Positions 1 through 8,100 of a stretch of 12,228 nucleotides of DNA are shown in pieces; positions within the stretch are counted from its first letter, which is position 1; the number at the start of each line of letters is the position of its first letter. The position numbers and the translations under genes are program-made. Source of the stretch: an uncultured Haloferula sp. (GTDB lineage: Bacteria > Verrucomicrobiota > Verrucomicrobiae > Verrucomicrobiales > Akkermansiaceae); the NCBI GenBank assembly GCA_946885645.1, contig CAMPGU010000113.1, positions 1 to 12,228 of the forward strand, written 5' to 3'. The notes beneath the pieces were generated by a model. That model was not told where the DNA came from, searched no databases, and worked only from the letters and a program-made list of their open reading frames with translations.

Positions 1-347
1 CTCCCCTTCGGATAGCTCGGCGAGATATCGGAGTCATAGCGGAAGATGGTCAGCGTGTTTGGCAAAAGGGAAAGCCGGTGCTCGGTCAATCTCGCCAGCG
101 TGGTCTTGCCGGTTCCCTTGGGTGCGTTTAGGACAATGAAGGGCTTCCTCCCGTCGCCGAAAACCTCACAATCATCACGATCGATGCAATAGCGCTGTAG
201 CACATCGAGCTTCTCGTCTGCGGCATCCTCCATGCCGAAGAGTTCCGAGGTCTGGTAGTTGAGCAGGAAGGCCGACTCGTGGTTCTGCAGGTCGTCGGCA
301 TTGAGAAGCTCCCGCTGACGATAGCGGCTCGGTTTTTGGGGATCCAT
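1..347 (-). CDS. P-loop ATPase, N-terminal part (runs off the left edge)
   Basis: The complement is open from an ATG at 347 to the window edge, about 115 codons. The translation begins MDPQKPSRYRQRELLNAD. After about 70 residues it carries a hydrophobic strand and a clear Walker A motif (FIVLNAPKGTGKTTLARL), so it binds and probably hydrolyses ATP. The Walker B and later motifs lie outside the window. The region before the P-loop (SELFGMEDAADEKLDVLQRY) faintly recalls the FG-acidic-L-x-x-Y lead-in I remember from Sll1717-type P-loop ATPases, some of which sit near defence genes. That link is from memory and tentative. No Shine-Dalgarno is visible before the ATG. It is co-directional with the NADH dehydrogenase gene upstream, 96 nt away with a candidate terminator between, so it may be a separate unit. 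Function unknown. Confidence 0.75.
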   Translation of the reverse strand, partial: MDPQKPSRYRQRELLNADDLQNHESAFLLNYQTSELFGMEDAADEKLDVLQRYCIDRDDCEVFGDGRKPFIVLNAPKGTGKTTLARLTEHRLSLLPNTLTIFRYDSDISPSYPKG

Positions 348-390
348 ATCGGGGGGAGAGGGGGTTCTCGGGAGATAGCCGGTTCCGCGG

Positions 391-436
391 AGAAATCGAG
401 AGGGAAATGCAGAGGTTTTACCCTCCCTCGATCTCT
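391..436 (-). terminator. Candidate hairpin terminator after the NADH dehydrogenase gene
   Basis: An imperfect inverted repeat begins 8 nt past the stop codon of the minus-strand gene that ends at 444. ATCGAG (395-400) pairs with CTCGAT (427-432), and AGGG (401-404) with CCCT (421-424), with a 2-nt bulge and a loop of about 16 nt. AGA/TCT extends the base beyond one mismatch. Read on the minus strand it is followed only by ATTTCTCC, a poor U-tract. It may therefore be a weak intrinsic terminator or a 3'-end stabilising hairpin. The placement supports it; the missing T-run argues against it. Confidence 0.4.
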
Positions 437-443
437 ATCTTCC

Positions 444-1760
444 CTACAACCGCGGTTTTGTCCCCGGCGGATTCACGATCACCCGGGCCTGAGGGGTATC
501 CCGGATATACGCGAAGGCCCATCCCAGCAGCACCGAGAGGCGGTTCCGGAAGCCGATGAGGAAGGTGATGTGGATGAAAAGCCATGCGAACCAGGCCAGC
601 AGCCCCTGCATCTTGATCTTCCCGGCTTTCACCACCGCGTGGTTTTTGCCGATGATCGCCATGAAGCCCTTGTCGAGGTAGCGGAAGCGCGGCCGCAGCT
701 CGTGCTTGCGGTCGGCGAAACGGCCTTTTTCCAGCCGCTTCTCCTCCTTCAGCACCTTCGCCACGTGGCGTCCCATCTGGGTGGCCGCAGGGGCGAGGCC
801 TGGCACCGGCTTGTCGTCGGCGTCTTTCATGCGGACGATATCGCCCGCCACGAAGATGTCCGGCAGCCCTGGCAGCGAGAGATCCGGCAGGGGTGTCACC
901 CGTCCTCCCCGGTCGGCCAGCGGCACTCCGAGCATCGCCGTCAGCGGCTGGGCTTCGACCCCGGCCGCCCAGATGATCGCCTCGGATTCCAGCACCGTGC
1001 CATCCGTGAAATGGAGGGAGCCGCGCTTCACTTCATCCACGCGCATGCCCGTCCATACCTCCACGCCCAAGCCCTTCAGGCGCTGGCGGGCGTATTCGCT
1101 CTGGTCCTTGTCGAAGGCTTCCAGCACGCGGGCCGATCCCTCGATGAGGATGACGCGGAGCTTCGAGGTATCGATCCGCCGGAAATTCGTGCGCAGCGAG
1201 CGATGGATCAGGTCGGCGAAGGCACCGGAGAGTTCCACACCGGTGGGTCCGCCGCCGACGATTGCCACGGTCATCAGGCGTTTCCGTTCCGCTTCGTCGC
1301 TGGTGAGTTCGGCGCGCTCCAGATTCTCAAGTACCGAGCGCCGCACCGACTGGGCGTCGGCAAGCGATTTCAGGCCCAGGGTATGCTCCGCCCATTCCGC
1401 TTTTCCGAAGAACGAGGTGCGCGCCCCGGCCGCGAGCAGCAGATAATCGTATTCGTAGCGGGTGCCCGAGCTGCCCTGGGCGGTTTTCGCGATGGTGTCC
1501 ATCCCGGTGATCTCGTCCATCAGGACGGTCACGTTCGGTGCCTTGGCGAGGATCTGGCGGATGGAACGGGCGATGTCCGGCGCGGCCAGCGAGGCGGTCG
1601 CCACTTGATAGAGCAGGGGCTGGAAGAGATGGTGATTCGTCCGGTCCACCAGAGTGACGGAGAAGCGGGAATCTCCCGCCAGAGTTCGGGCACACTCGAG
1701 GCCCGCGAAGCCTCCGCCGATGATCAAAACGCGGCTAACACCTTTCTCCGTGGCTGCCAT
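444..1760 (-). CDS. ndh: Type II NADH:quinone oxidoreductase (NDH-2), FAD-dependent
   Basis: A 438-residue protein, the normal length for NDH-2, which oxidises NADH and reduces membrane quinone through FAD without pumping protons. Visible motifs are the N-terminal FAD-binding Rossmann loop (VLIIGGGFAG, 11-20), an ATG-like strand (YLLLAAGA, 106-113), the second dinucleotide loop for NADH (VAIVGGGPTGVE, 165-176), and the FAD-closing motif (DIFVAGD, 301-307). The Q/A-rich stretch AATQMG (325-330) falls where NDH-2 enzymes have their quinone-site AxxQ motif. The C-terminus (about 385-419, LLAWFAWLFIHITFLIG and after) is hydrophobic, as in NDH-2 forms that sit on the inner face of the cytoplasmic membrane. 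The ATG at 1760 places the FAD motif correctly. AAGG lies only 2 nt before it, too close for a good ribosome site. It is divergent from the TetR/efflux operon. A related flavoprotein with another electron acceptor cannot be fully excluded. Confidence 0.88.
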   Translation of the reverse strand: MAATEKGVSRVLIIGGGFAGLECARTLAGDSRFSVTLVDRTNHHLFQPLLYQVATASLAAPDIARSIRQILAKAPNVTVLMDEITGMDTIAKTAQGSSGTRYEYDYLLLAAGARTSFFGKAEWAEHTLGLKSLADAQSVRRSVLENLERAELTSDEAERKRLMTVAIVGGGPTGVELSGAFADLIHRSLRTNFRRIDTSKLRVILIEGSARVLEAFDKDQSEYARQRLKGLGVEVWTGMRVDEVKRGSLHFTDGTVLESEAIIWAAGVEAQPLTAMLGVPLADRGGRVTPLPDLSLPGLPDIFVAGDIVRMKDADDKPVPGLAPAATQMGRHVAKVLKEEKRLEKGRFADRKHELRPRFRYLDKGFMAIIGKNHAVVKAGKIKMQGLLAWFAWLFIHITFLIGFRNRLSVLLGWAFAYIRDTPQARVIVNPPGTKPRL

Positions 1761-1796
1761 GGCCTTAATTTCGCAGATAGTCGGATTAAATCAACG

Positions 1797-1824
1797 CGAG
1801 CTTGTGAAATTTTTCACAAGCTCG
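1797..1824. promoter_or_regulatory. Perfect 28-bp palindrome with a CRP-type core (TGTGA-N6-TCACA)
   Basis: The 13-base arm CGAGCTTGTGAAA (1797-1809) is exactly repeated in inverted form (1812-1824) around a 2-bp centre. The core TGTGA (1803-1807), six bases, TCACA (1814-1818) is the textbook binding pattern for CRP-type members of the CRP/FNR family. It lies in the AT-rich divergent region, 36 nt before the NADH dehydrogenase start and 93 nt before the TetR start. With a weak TATCTG box at 1779-1774 on the minus strand, the site would centre near -43, close to a class II activator position. With another candidate box (TAAAAT, 1835-1830) it would cover the transcription start and repress. It could instead be the operator of the neighbouring TetR protein. 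A transcription terminator is unlikely between divergent genes. Confidence 0.65.
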
Positions 1825-1829
1825 TTATT

Positions 1830-1858
1830 ATTTTATGCTAAATAAGTTACGCCAAAAA
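1830..1858 (-). promoter_or_regulatory. Weak candidate promoter toward the NADH dehydrogenase gene
   Basis: On the minus strand TTTTTG (1858-1853) is followed after 17 bases by TAAAAT (1835-1830), inside the most AT-rich stretch of the window. The -10 element is good and the -35 is poor. The predicted transcription start near 1823 falls inside the 28-bp palindrome. Chance matches are common in AT-rich DNA. Confidence 0.3.
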
Positions 1859-1917
1859 GCAATTTACCATTAAATCGTTCGTTTGACACGGCTGCGCCTT
1901 GAACCAAGTTTGCTTTC

Positions 1918-2622
1918 ATGAGTGCGGTAGCCGGTGATTCGAAGGTGGCGACGAAGCAGCGTCTGATCGAGGCCGCGGAGGCCTTGTTCGCGGACGAGGG
2001 ATTCGACCGCGTGTCGGTCCGGGATATCACGACCAAGGCGGCGGCGAATGTTGCCGCGGTGAACTATCACTTCGGCAGTCGCGAGGGTCTGGTAGCGGTC
2101 GTGATGGCCCGCTATATCAACCCCGTGAGCGAGGAGCGTCTGGCCCGCTTGGAGGCACTGGAGAGGCGCGCCCCCGGCAAGCCCGTCGCCGTCGAAGAGA
2201 TTCTGGACGCGTTCATCCGGCCTTTCGCCACCCAAGTGCGCCGGTCCGAGTTGTCCGAGAAACTCTTCTTCAAGCTGATGGGTCGCATGTTCGGCCAGCA
2301 GGGCTGCGAGTTGCCGCCGGTGGTGGAGAATCTTTTCATGAGCATGGTCGGCCGCTTTCACAAGGCCTTCTCCCGCGCGCTTCCCGGTCTTTCCAGCGAG
2401 GAGATCTGGTGGCGGATGCACCTGATGTCCGGCTCGATGATCCACACGATGGCGCATTCGGAGACCGTGCAGCGGCTTTCCGGGGGGGACTCCGGTAGCC
2501 CTACCGTGGAGCAGACGCTTTCCAGATTCATCCGCTTCGCGGCCGCGGGCATGCGCCAAGGGCTCGAGGAGACCGCCGAGGAGGCGAAGCCCAAGGGCCC
2601 GCAGGTGGAATTTCCATTCTAG
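1918..2622 (+). CDS. TetR/AcrR-family transcriptional regulator of the efflux operon
   Basis: A 234-residue TetR-type repressor. The N-terminal domain (about 10-60) has the family pattern: helix 1 (KQRLIEAAEALFADEGFD, 13-30), then the helix-turn-helix (VSVRDITTKAAANVAAVNYHFGSREGL, in two parts over 32-58), ending in the typical NYHFGSREGLV. The rest is a helical ligand-binding and dimerisation domain. The IRPF segment and the WWRMHLMSGSMIHT helix (164-177) resemble PsrA-type TetR C-termini, by memory only. The ATG at 1918 has no Shine-Dalgarno; no earlier start fits the domain. It is followed after 9 nt by the outer-membrane factor gene, so it is probably the first gene of the pump operon and regulates itself and the pump. 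The inducer is unknown. A G7 run occurs at 2482-2488. Confidence 0.9.
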   Translation: MSAVAGDSKVATKQRLIEAAEALFADEGFDRVSVRDITTKAAANVAAVNYHFGSREGLVAVVMARYINPVSEERLARLEALERRAPGKPVAVEEILDAFIRPFATQVRRSELSEKLFFKLMGRMFGQQGCELPPVVENLFMSMVGRFHKAFSRALPGLSSEEIWWRMHLMSGSMIHTMAHSETVQRLSGGDSGSPTVEQTLSRFIRFAAAGMRQGLEETAEEAKPKGPQVEFPF

Positions 2623-2631
2623 CCGCATCCG

Positions 2632-4041
2632 ATGCATCCCTCCCGCGCGAGCGCCATCGTAGTGGCGGCACTCCTTGGCGGTTGCGCCCTCCGGTCGCCT
2701 TCCTTCCGGGGGGGCGAGGCCGGAAATATCCCCGGATCCTGGTCCGCGACGCGGGAGGCCCGGGCGGGGATCGATCACCGCTGGGTGAAGAAGATCGGCG
2801 GCCCATCGCTGGTCTCGCTCGTCGATGAGGCCCAGCAGGCGAATCCTGTCTTGAAGGCCTCTGCGGCGCGGGTGGATCAGGCGGCGGCGCTGGCGAAGAT
2901 TGCCGGGGCGGAGCGCCTGCCCACGCTCGGCGCGGGTTTTCAGGGGAGCCGGCAGAAGCAGAACTTCGTCGGGATTCCCGGCGTCAGCGGCGGTTCGACG
3001 AGCAATAGCTTCGGCGTATCGCTGCAGGCGGCGTGGGAAGTCGATCTCTGGGGCAAGGCCAAGGCGGGCACGGAAGCCGCCATCGCCGACGCCCAGGCGC
3101 AGGCTCAGGCGGACCGCGCGCTCCGCAGCTCCCTGGCCGCGCAAGTGGCGAAGGCATGGCTGGCGGTAGCGGAAGCGAACGAGCAGGTGGAACTCGCCGA
3201 GCGGGCCGTGCGATCCCGACAGGAGTCCACGACGCTGGTGCTGGAGCGCTTCGAGCGGGCGATTGCGGAAGACGGAGGCTCGGCCGCGCAGGTGCGTCTC
3301 AGCGAGACGGAACTCGCCACCGCGAAGTCCGACCTCGAACGCCGGAAGGGCGAGCGCCAGCGGGCTCTGCGGCAACTGGAGCTTCTCCTGGGCCGCTATC
3401 CTTCCGGGAATGTCGCGACGGCGGCGCGCCTGCCGAAGCTCCCGCCGCCGCCGCCCGCCGGCTTGCCTTCGGAGCTGTTGCTGCGGCGACCCGATTTGTT
3501 GGAAGCGGAGCGACGCCTCGCCGCCGCCGGCCGCCGCAAGGATGAGTCGGTGAAGGCGTTGTATCCCAGCATCAGCCTGACCGGCAGCCTTGGCACTACC
3601 ACCGATCAGCTCGAAAAGGTTCTCAGCAGTTCCGCGGGCGTCTGGTCCCTGGGCGGGAGCCTCACGCAGCCGATCTTCCAAGGGGGGCGCTTGCGCGGCG
3701 GGATCGAGCAGGCGGATGCCGCGGAGCGGGAAGCCGTGGCGAATCTCCAGCGCGTGACGTTGGATGCCTTCGGCGAGGTCGAGCAGGCCTTGGTCGCGGA
3801 AATTTACCTGCGGCGGCAGGAAAGGGAGCTGGATGAATCCGTCCGTCTGGCAATCGACGCCGCCCAACGCTCGAATGAAGAGTTCCGGAACGGCACCGGC
3901 GGTGTGCTGACCTACCTGACCTCCCAGAACCAGGAGATCCAAGCCTCCGCGGCCTTGCTCTCCGTCCGGCGTCTTCTTCTCGACAATAGGGTCAACCTTC
4001 ACCTCGCGCTGGGCGGCGATGTCGTCCTGCACGGCCCCTGA
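2632..4041 (+). CDS. NodT-family outer-membrane efflux lipoprotein (TolC-like)
   Basis: A 469-residue outer-membrane factor forming the exit duct of a tripartite pump. It starts with a short lipoprotein signal with lipobox LGGC (Cys18), so it is probably acylated and anchored in the outer membrane. Two OEP repeats follow, about 55-255 and 278-462. Family landmarks are WEVDLWGK (135-142), LLGRYPSG (252-259), GLPSELLLRRPDL (277-289), the strand YPSISLTGSLG (311-321) and LTQPIFQGGRL (344-354). Together these are characteristic of the NodT/OprM class rather than plain TolC. A Pro run (PPPPP, 271-275) precedes the second repeat. It lies 9 nt after the TetR gene and 9 nt before the adaptor gene, in one operon. 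No Shine-Dalgarno is seen, and translation may be coupled to the upstream gene. Confidence 0.94.
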   Translation: MHPSRASAIVVAALLGGCALRSPSFRGGEAGNIPGSWSATREARAGIDHRWVKKIGGPSLVSLVDEAQQANPVLKASAARVDQAAALAKIAGAERLPTLGAGFQGSRQKQNFVGIPGVSGGSTSNSFGVSLQAAWEVDLWGKAKAGTEAAIADAQAQAQADRALRSSLAAQVAKAWLAVAEANEQVELAERAVRSRQESTTLVLERFERAIAEDGGSAAQVRLSETELATAKSDLERRKGERQRALRQLELLLGRYPSGNVATAARLPKLPPPPPAGLPSELLLRRPDLLEAERRLAAAGRRKDESVKALYPSISLTGSLGTTTDQLEKVLSSSAGVWSLGGSLTQPIFQGGRLRGGIEQADAAEREAVANLQRVTLDAFGEVEQALVAEIYLRRQERELDESVRLAIDAAQRSNEEFRNGTGGVLTYLTSQNQEIQASAALLSVRRLLLDNRVNLHLALGGDVVLHGP

Positions 4042-4050
4042 TCTTCCCCG

Positions 4051-5199
4051 ATGAAACGCATCGTGCGCATCTTTATCGCTGTCGCCATTCTGGTTGCCGG
4101 CTTCGCCATGTTCGGGCTGCTGGCGAAACTCAAAAAGACTCCCGTGCCTTCCAATCCGCCGAAACCCGTGCCGGAAGTGGAAACGGTGACGGCGCGGAAG
4201 CAGGATCTGAAGGTGGAGATCCCGGCGCAGGGGACGGTGGAGCCTGTCACCGTCACGCGGGCCGCCTCCGAAGTGGAGGGAACGGTCATCGCGGTCTCAC
4301 CGCGTTACGAGGTCGGCGGCAATTTCAAGGAGGGCGACGTGCTGCTGGAAATCGATCCCTCGGATTACAAAACCGCGCTTGCCCAGGCGGAGGCCTCGCT
4401 GGCCGATGCCAAGCTGCAGCTCGCGCAGGAAGAGGCGCGCGCGGAGCAGGCGGAGCGGGATTGGGAGCGGATCGCGCGTCCCGGCCAGACCGCGAACGAG
4501 CTGGTGCGCCGCATCCCGCAGCTCGCCGCCGCGCGGGCAAAGGTGGAAGCGATGCAGGCCGCGGTGGATCTGGCGATGCGCGATCTGGAGCGCACGAAAC
4601 TGCGGGCACCCTACGATGGCCGCATCCGGGAGAAGATCGTGGATCTTGGAACCCGGGTGGGAAAGGCGGCACCTCTCGCGGAGTTTTATGCCACCGATGT
4701 CCTGGAAGTCCGCCTGCCGGTGCCGCGGCAGGACGCGGCGTTTTTCGATCTGCGCGGCCAGGAGATCCTGCTGAAGGAATCCGGCGGCCAGCAGCGGACT
4801 TGGAAAGCGGTGGTGGACCGCACGGAGGGCGAGATCCAGCGGGCGAACCGGTCGATCATCATCGTTGCACGGATCGACGGGAAAGCCGCGGATGCACCCT
4901 TGCCCGGGCAATTCGTCCACACGGTGATCGAGGGCCGCACCATCCCGGACGTGGTGCGGGTGCCGCGCCGCGCCTTCGCAAAGACCGACCGGGTGATGGT
5001 GGTGAGCGAGGGCCATATGGTGACGACCCGGCCGGTGAAAATCGTCCGCACGGAGGAGGACGACGTGCTCGTCTCCGAGGGTCTCCAGGACGGGGAGCAG
5101 CTTTGCGTCACCGCGCTGGTCGCGGTGATCGAGGGCATGGAGGTGAAGGTCGTCAGCCGTGACGGCAAGCCGGTGGATTCCGAAGCCAGCGCACGATGA
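4051..5199 (+). CDS. RND efflux periplasmic adaptor subunit (HlyD/AcrA type)
   Basis: A 382-residue membrane-fusion protein that bridges the inner-membrane pump and the outer-membrane channel. An uncleaved-looking N-terminal membrane segment (about 5-25) is followed by a Pro-rich linker. The first lipoyl half is at about 74-102 (GTVIAVSP, then GDVLLEID). An alpha-helical hairpin rich in Ala, Glu and Gln follows at about 106-182. The second lipoyl half begins RAPYDGRI (185-192), a hallmark of the family. The beta-barrel (about 215-295) contains PGQFVHTVI (285-293), and the membrane-proximal domain follows (VVRVPRRAF, 301-309; GLQDGEQL, 344-351). There is no lipobox, so anchoring is probably by the transmembrane helix. 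Its stop overlaps the pump start as ATGA at 5196-5199, which suggests translational coupling and matched output of the two subunits. Confidence 0.94.
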   Translation: MKRIVRIFIAVAILVAGFAMFGLLAKLKKTPVPSNPPKPVPEVETVTARKQDLKVEIPAQGTVEPVTVTRAASEVEGTVIAVSPRYEVGGNFKEGDVLLEIDPSDYKTALAQAEASLADAKLQLAQEEARAEQAERDWERIARPGQTANELVRRIPQLAAARAKVEAMQAAVDLAMRDLERTKLRAPYDGRIREKIVDLGTRVGKAAPLAEFYATDVLEVRLPVPRQDAAFFDLRGQEILLKESGGQQRTWKAVVDRTEGEIQRANRSIIIVARIDGKAADAPLPGQFVHTVIEGRTIPDVVRVPRRAFAKTDRVMVVSEGHMVTTRPVKIVRTEEDDVLVSEGLQDGEQLCVTALVAVIEGMEVKVVSRDGKPVDSEASAR

Positions 5200-8100
5200 A
5201 AGGACTCATCTTCTTCTGGGCGCGGAACAAGGTCGCCGCGAATTTCCTGATGTTCGCCCTGATCGTGGGCGGGCTTTTCACGTGGATCAAATTGAAGAAG
5301 GAGATCTTCCCGGAGATCTCCTCGAATTTCATCACCGTCCAAACCCCGTATCCGAACGCCACGCCGGAGGAGGTCGAGAAAGGGGTATGCCTTCCCATCG
5401 AGGAAGCGATCCAGGATCTGGATGGCATTGAACGCCTGACCTCGACCAGCTCGGAAGGCATGGGCGTGGTGGTCGTGGAGGTGGCTTCCGGGAAGGACAC
5501 GCGCAAGGTGCTGAACGACGTGAAGAGCCGCGTCGATGCGATCCAGAATTTCGCCGAGAGCGTCGAAAAGCCGATCATCGCGGATGTCCTCATCAAGAAC
5601 CAGGTGATGAGTCTGGCGGTGACCGCGGATACCGACGAACGCACCCTCCGGGCCATCGCGGAAGACGTGCGGGACGATCTGATGGCTTACGGCGGCAAGG
5701 CCCCGGAGAATGCCTGGGAGGGCATCAAGCGCAGCGTCGCGAATGCCATCCTCGGCGAGGCGCGCATCACGCAGATCGACCTGGCAGGAGTGCGGGACCA
5801 CGAAATTTCCATCGAAGTCTCCGAGAACACCTTGCGCGAGTATGGCCTCACTTTCGAGCAGGTGGCGGAGGCGGTGCGCTCGACTTCCATCGACCTGCCC
5901 GGCGGCTCCGTCCGCACCAAGGCGGGTGAAATCCTGATCCGTGCCCAGAACCGCCGCTACGAGGCCGCGGACATCGAAAAGATCACCGTCGTCACCCGGC
6001 CGGACGGGACCGTGGTGAAGCTTTCCGATATCGGCAAGGTGGTGGATGGCTTCAAGGAGGAAGACCTCTACTCCCGCTATGACGGCCACCCGGCCATCAT
6101 CCTGAATATCTTCCGCACCGGCGACGAGGACACCCTGCGGGTGGCGCGCCTGGTCCGCGAATTCGTGGCGGAGAAGGCCACGCACGTTCCGAAGGGCGTG
6201 GACCTGGAGATCTGGAACGACGAGTCGGTGCTGCTGGAGGGGCGCATCCATCTCCTCCTGAATGACGGCTTCCAAGGCTTCGTGCTCGTGTACATCGCGC
6301 TCGCGTTGTTCCTGCGGCCCGCGCTGGCCTTCCACGTGGCGCTGGGTATTCCCATCGCCTTCGCGGGCGCGCTGATCGCGCTGCCCTACGGAGATATCTC
6401 GGTGAACATGATCTCGCTCTTCGCCTTCATCCTGGTGCTCGGCATCGTGACGGACGATGCGATCGTGGTCGGCGAGCGGGTGAACGAACGCATCGAGCAG
6501 GGCGAGCCTGCTCATCTGGCCGCGCCGCGCGGCACTTGGGAGGTGATGAGCGTTGCGGCCTTCGGGGTCTTCACCACCATGATCGCCTTCATGCCGATGT
6601 TCGGCGTGCAGGGGGTGAGCGGGAATATCTGGCGGCAGATCCCGTGGATCGTGATCCCGGTGCTCATCGTCTCGCTGATCGAGACAAACCTCATCCTGCC
6701 TTCCCACCTGGCCCACCTGAAGCCGGTGGACCCGAATCACCCGAATCGCTTCCTGCGGCTCCAGCAGAAGGTCGCGGGGACGTTGGATCTTTTCGTAAAG
6801 AAGGTGTACGGGCCGCTGCTGAAAGTGCTGGTCCATTGGCGGCACGCCACCGTGGCGGGCTTCGCCGCGGTGCTCTTCATCACCCTCGGCCTGCTGGCCA
6901 GCGGCCGCCTGATCAAGTTCGAGTTCTTCCCGCGGGTGGAGGCGGAAATCATCAGTGCGAAGCTTACCCTGCCGAACGGCGTGCCGGTGGAAACCACCGA
7001 AGCGGCGGTGCGGAAGATCGAGGAAGCCGCCCTGGCGATCCAGAAGGACGTACAGGACGAAAAGGGCCGCCCGATCATCAAGCACCTGCTCGCCAGCGTG
7101 GGCTCCCAGCCCTACACGCCCGGCCTCAGCCTGCAGGCTTCGAGGGGGGTGAATGTGGGCGAAGTGACCATCGAACTGCAGGGTGCGGATTCGCGGAATC
7201 GCCCGGAACTGCTGGCGGACTCGATCATCGCCGAATGGCGGAAACGCGTCGGGCCGATTCCCGGCGCGGTGGAGCTTTCCTTCCAGCTCCAGACTTCCGC
7301 GGGAGGCAATGCGGTGGATCTGGAACTTACCGGGCCCGACATGGAGGAGCTGGATGCCGCGGCGGAGTTCGTGAAGGCGGAGCTCGCCACCCAGGAAGGC
7401 GTGATCGACATCGGGGACAGCAACCTCGAGGGGAAACGCGAGGTGAAGCTGGGGGTCACCTCCGCGGGCGAGGCGCTGGGCCTGCGCTTGGAAACGATCG
7501 CGCGGCAGGTGCGCCAGGCGTTCTACGGGGAAGAGGTGCAGCGGCTCCAGCGTGGCCGGGACGAGGTGCGCGTCTATGTGCGCTATCCCTATGAGGAGCG
7601 CCGCAGCCTCCAGAATCTCTCCGACATGCGGATCCGCACCCCCGAAGGGGAGGAGATTCCTTTCACCGAGGTGGCGGAGGCCGAGGAGGGCCGCGGCTAC
7701 GCAATCATCCGCCGTGCCAACCGCTTCCGCTCGATCAACGTCACCGCCGACATCGACCGCACGAATCCCAACGCCAACGCGAACGAGGTGGTGGAGTGGA
7801 TGCGCACGGACGTCTTTCCCCGCATGCACGAGAAATTCCCCTCCGTGATGTGGGGCTTCCAAGGAGAGCAGAAGGACCAGCGGGAAAGCGTGTCGGACCT
7901 CTCGAAGGGCTTCGTGCTCGCGCTCTTCGGGATCTACATGGTGCTGGCGCTGCCGCTGCGCAGCTACGTGCAGCCGCTCATCGTCATGAGCGTGATTCCC
8001 TTCGGGATGATCGGCGCGGTGCTGGGCCACATCTTCTTCGGGATGAACTTCAGCGTCATGAGCATCATCGGCGTGATCGCGCTCGCGGGCGTGGTGATCA

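Noticed and set aside
279..1841. A 520-codon open frame on the plus strand, opposite NDH-2.
   Set aside because: The NDH-2 frame has textbook FAD and NADH motifs; this frame is Arg/His/Gly-rich without domains.
1883..1911. TTGACA as a -35 box for the TetR/efflux operon.
   Set aside because: The -35 is perfect, but nothing resembling a -10 box lies 16-18 bp downstream (CAAGTT or AAGTTT), and the start codon would coincide with the transcription start. Possible for a leaderless transcript, but not supportable.
1870..4032. A 720-codon open frame on the minus strand, opposite the TetR and outer-membrane factor genes.
   Set aside because: It spans two real genes on the other strand, is Arg/Gly/Leu-rich, and has no recognisable motif; a codon-bias shadow.
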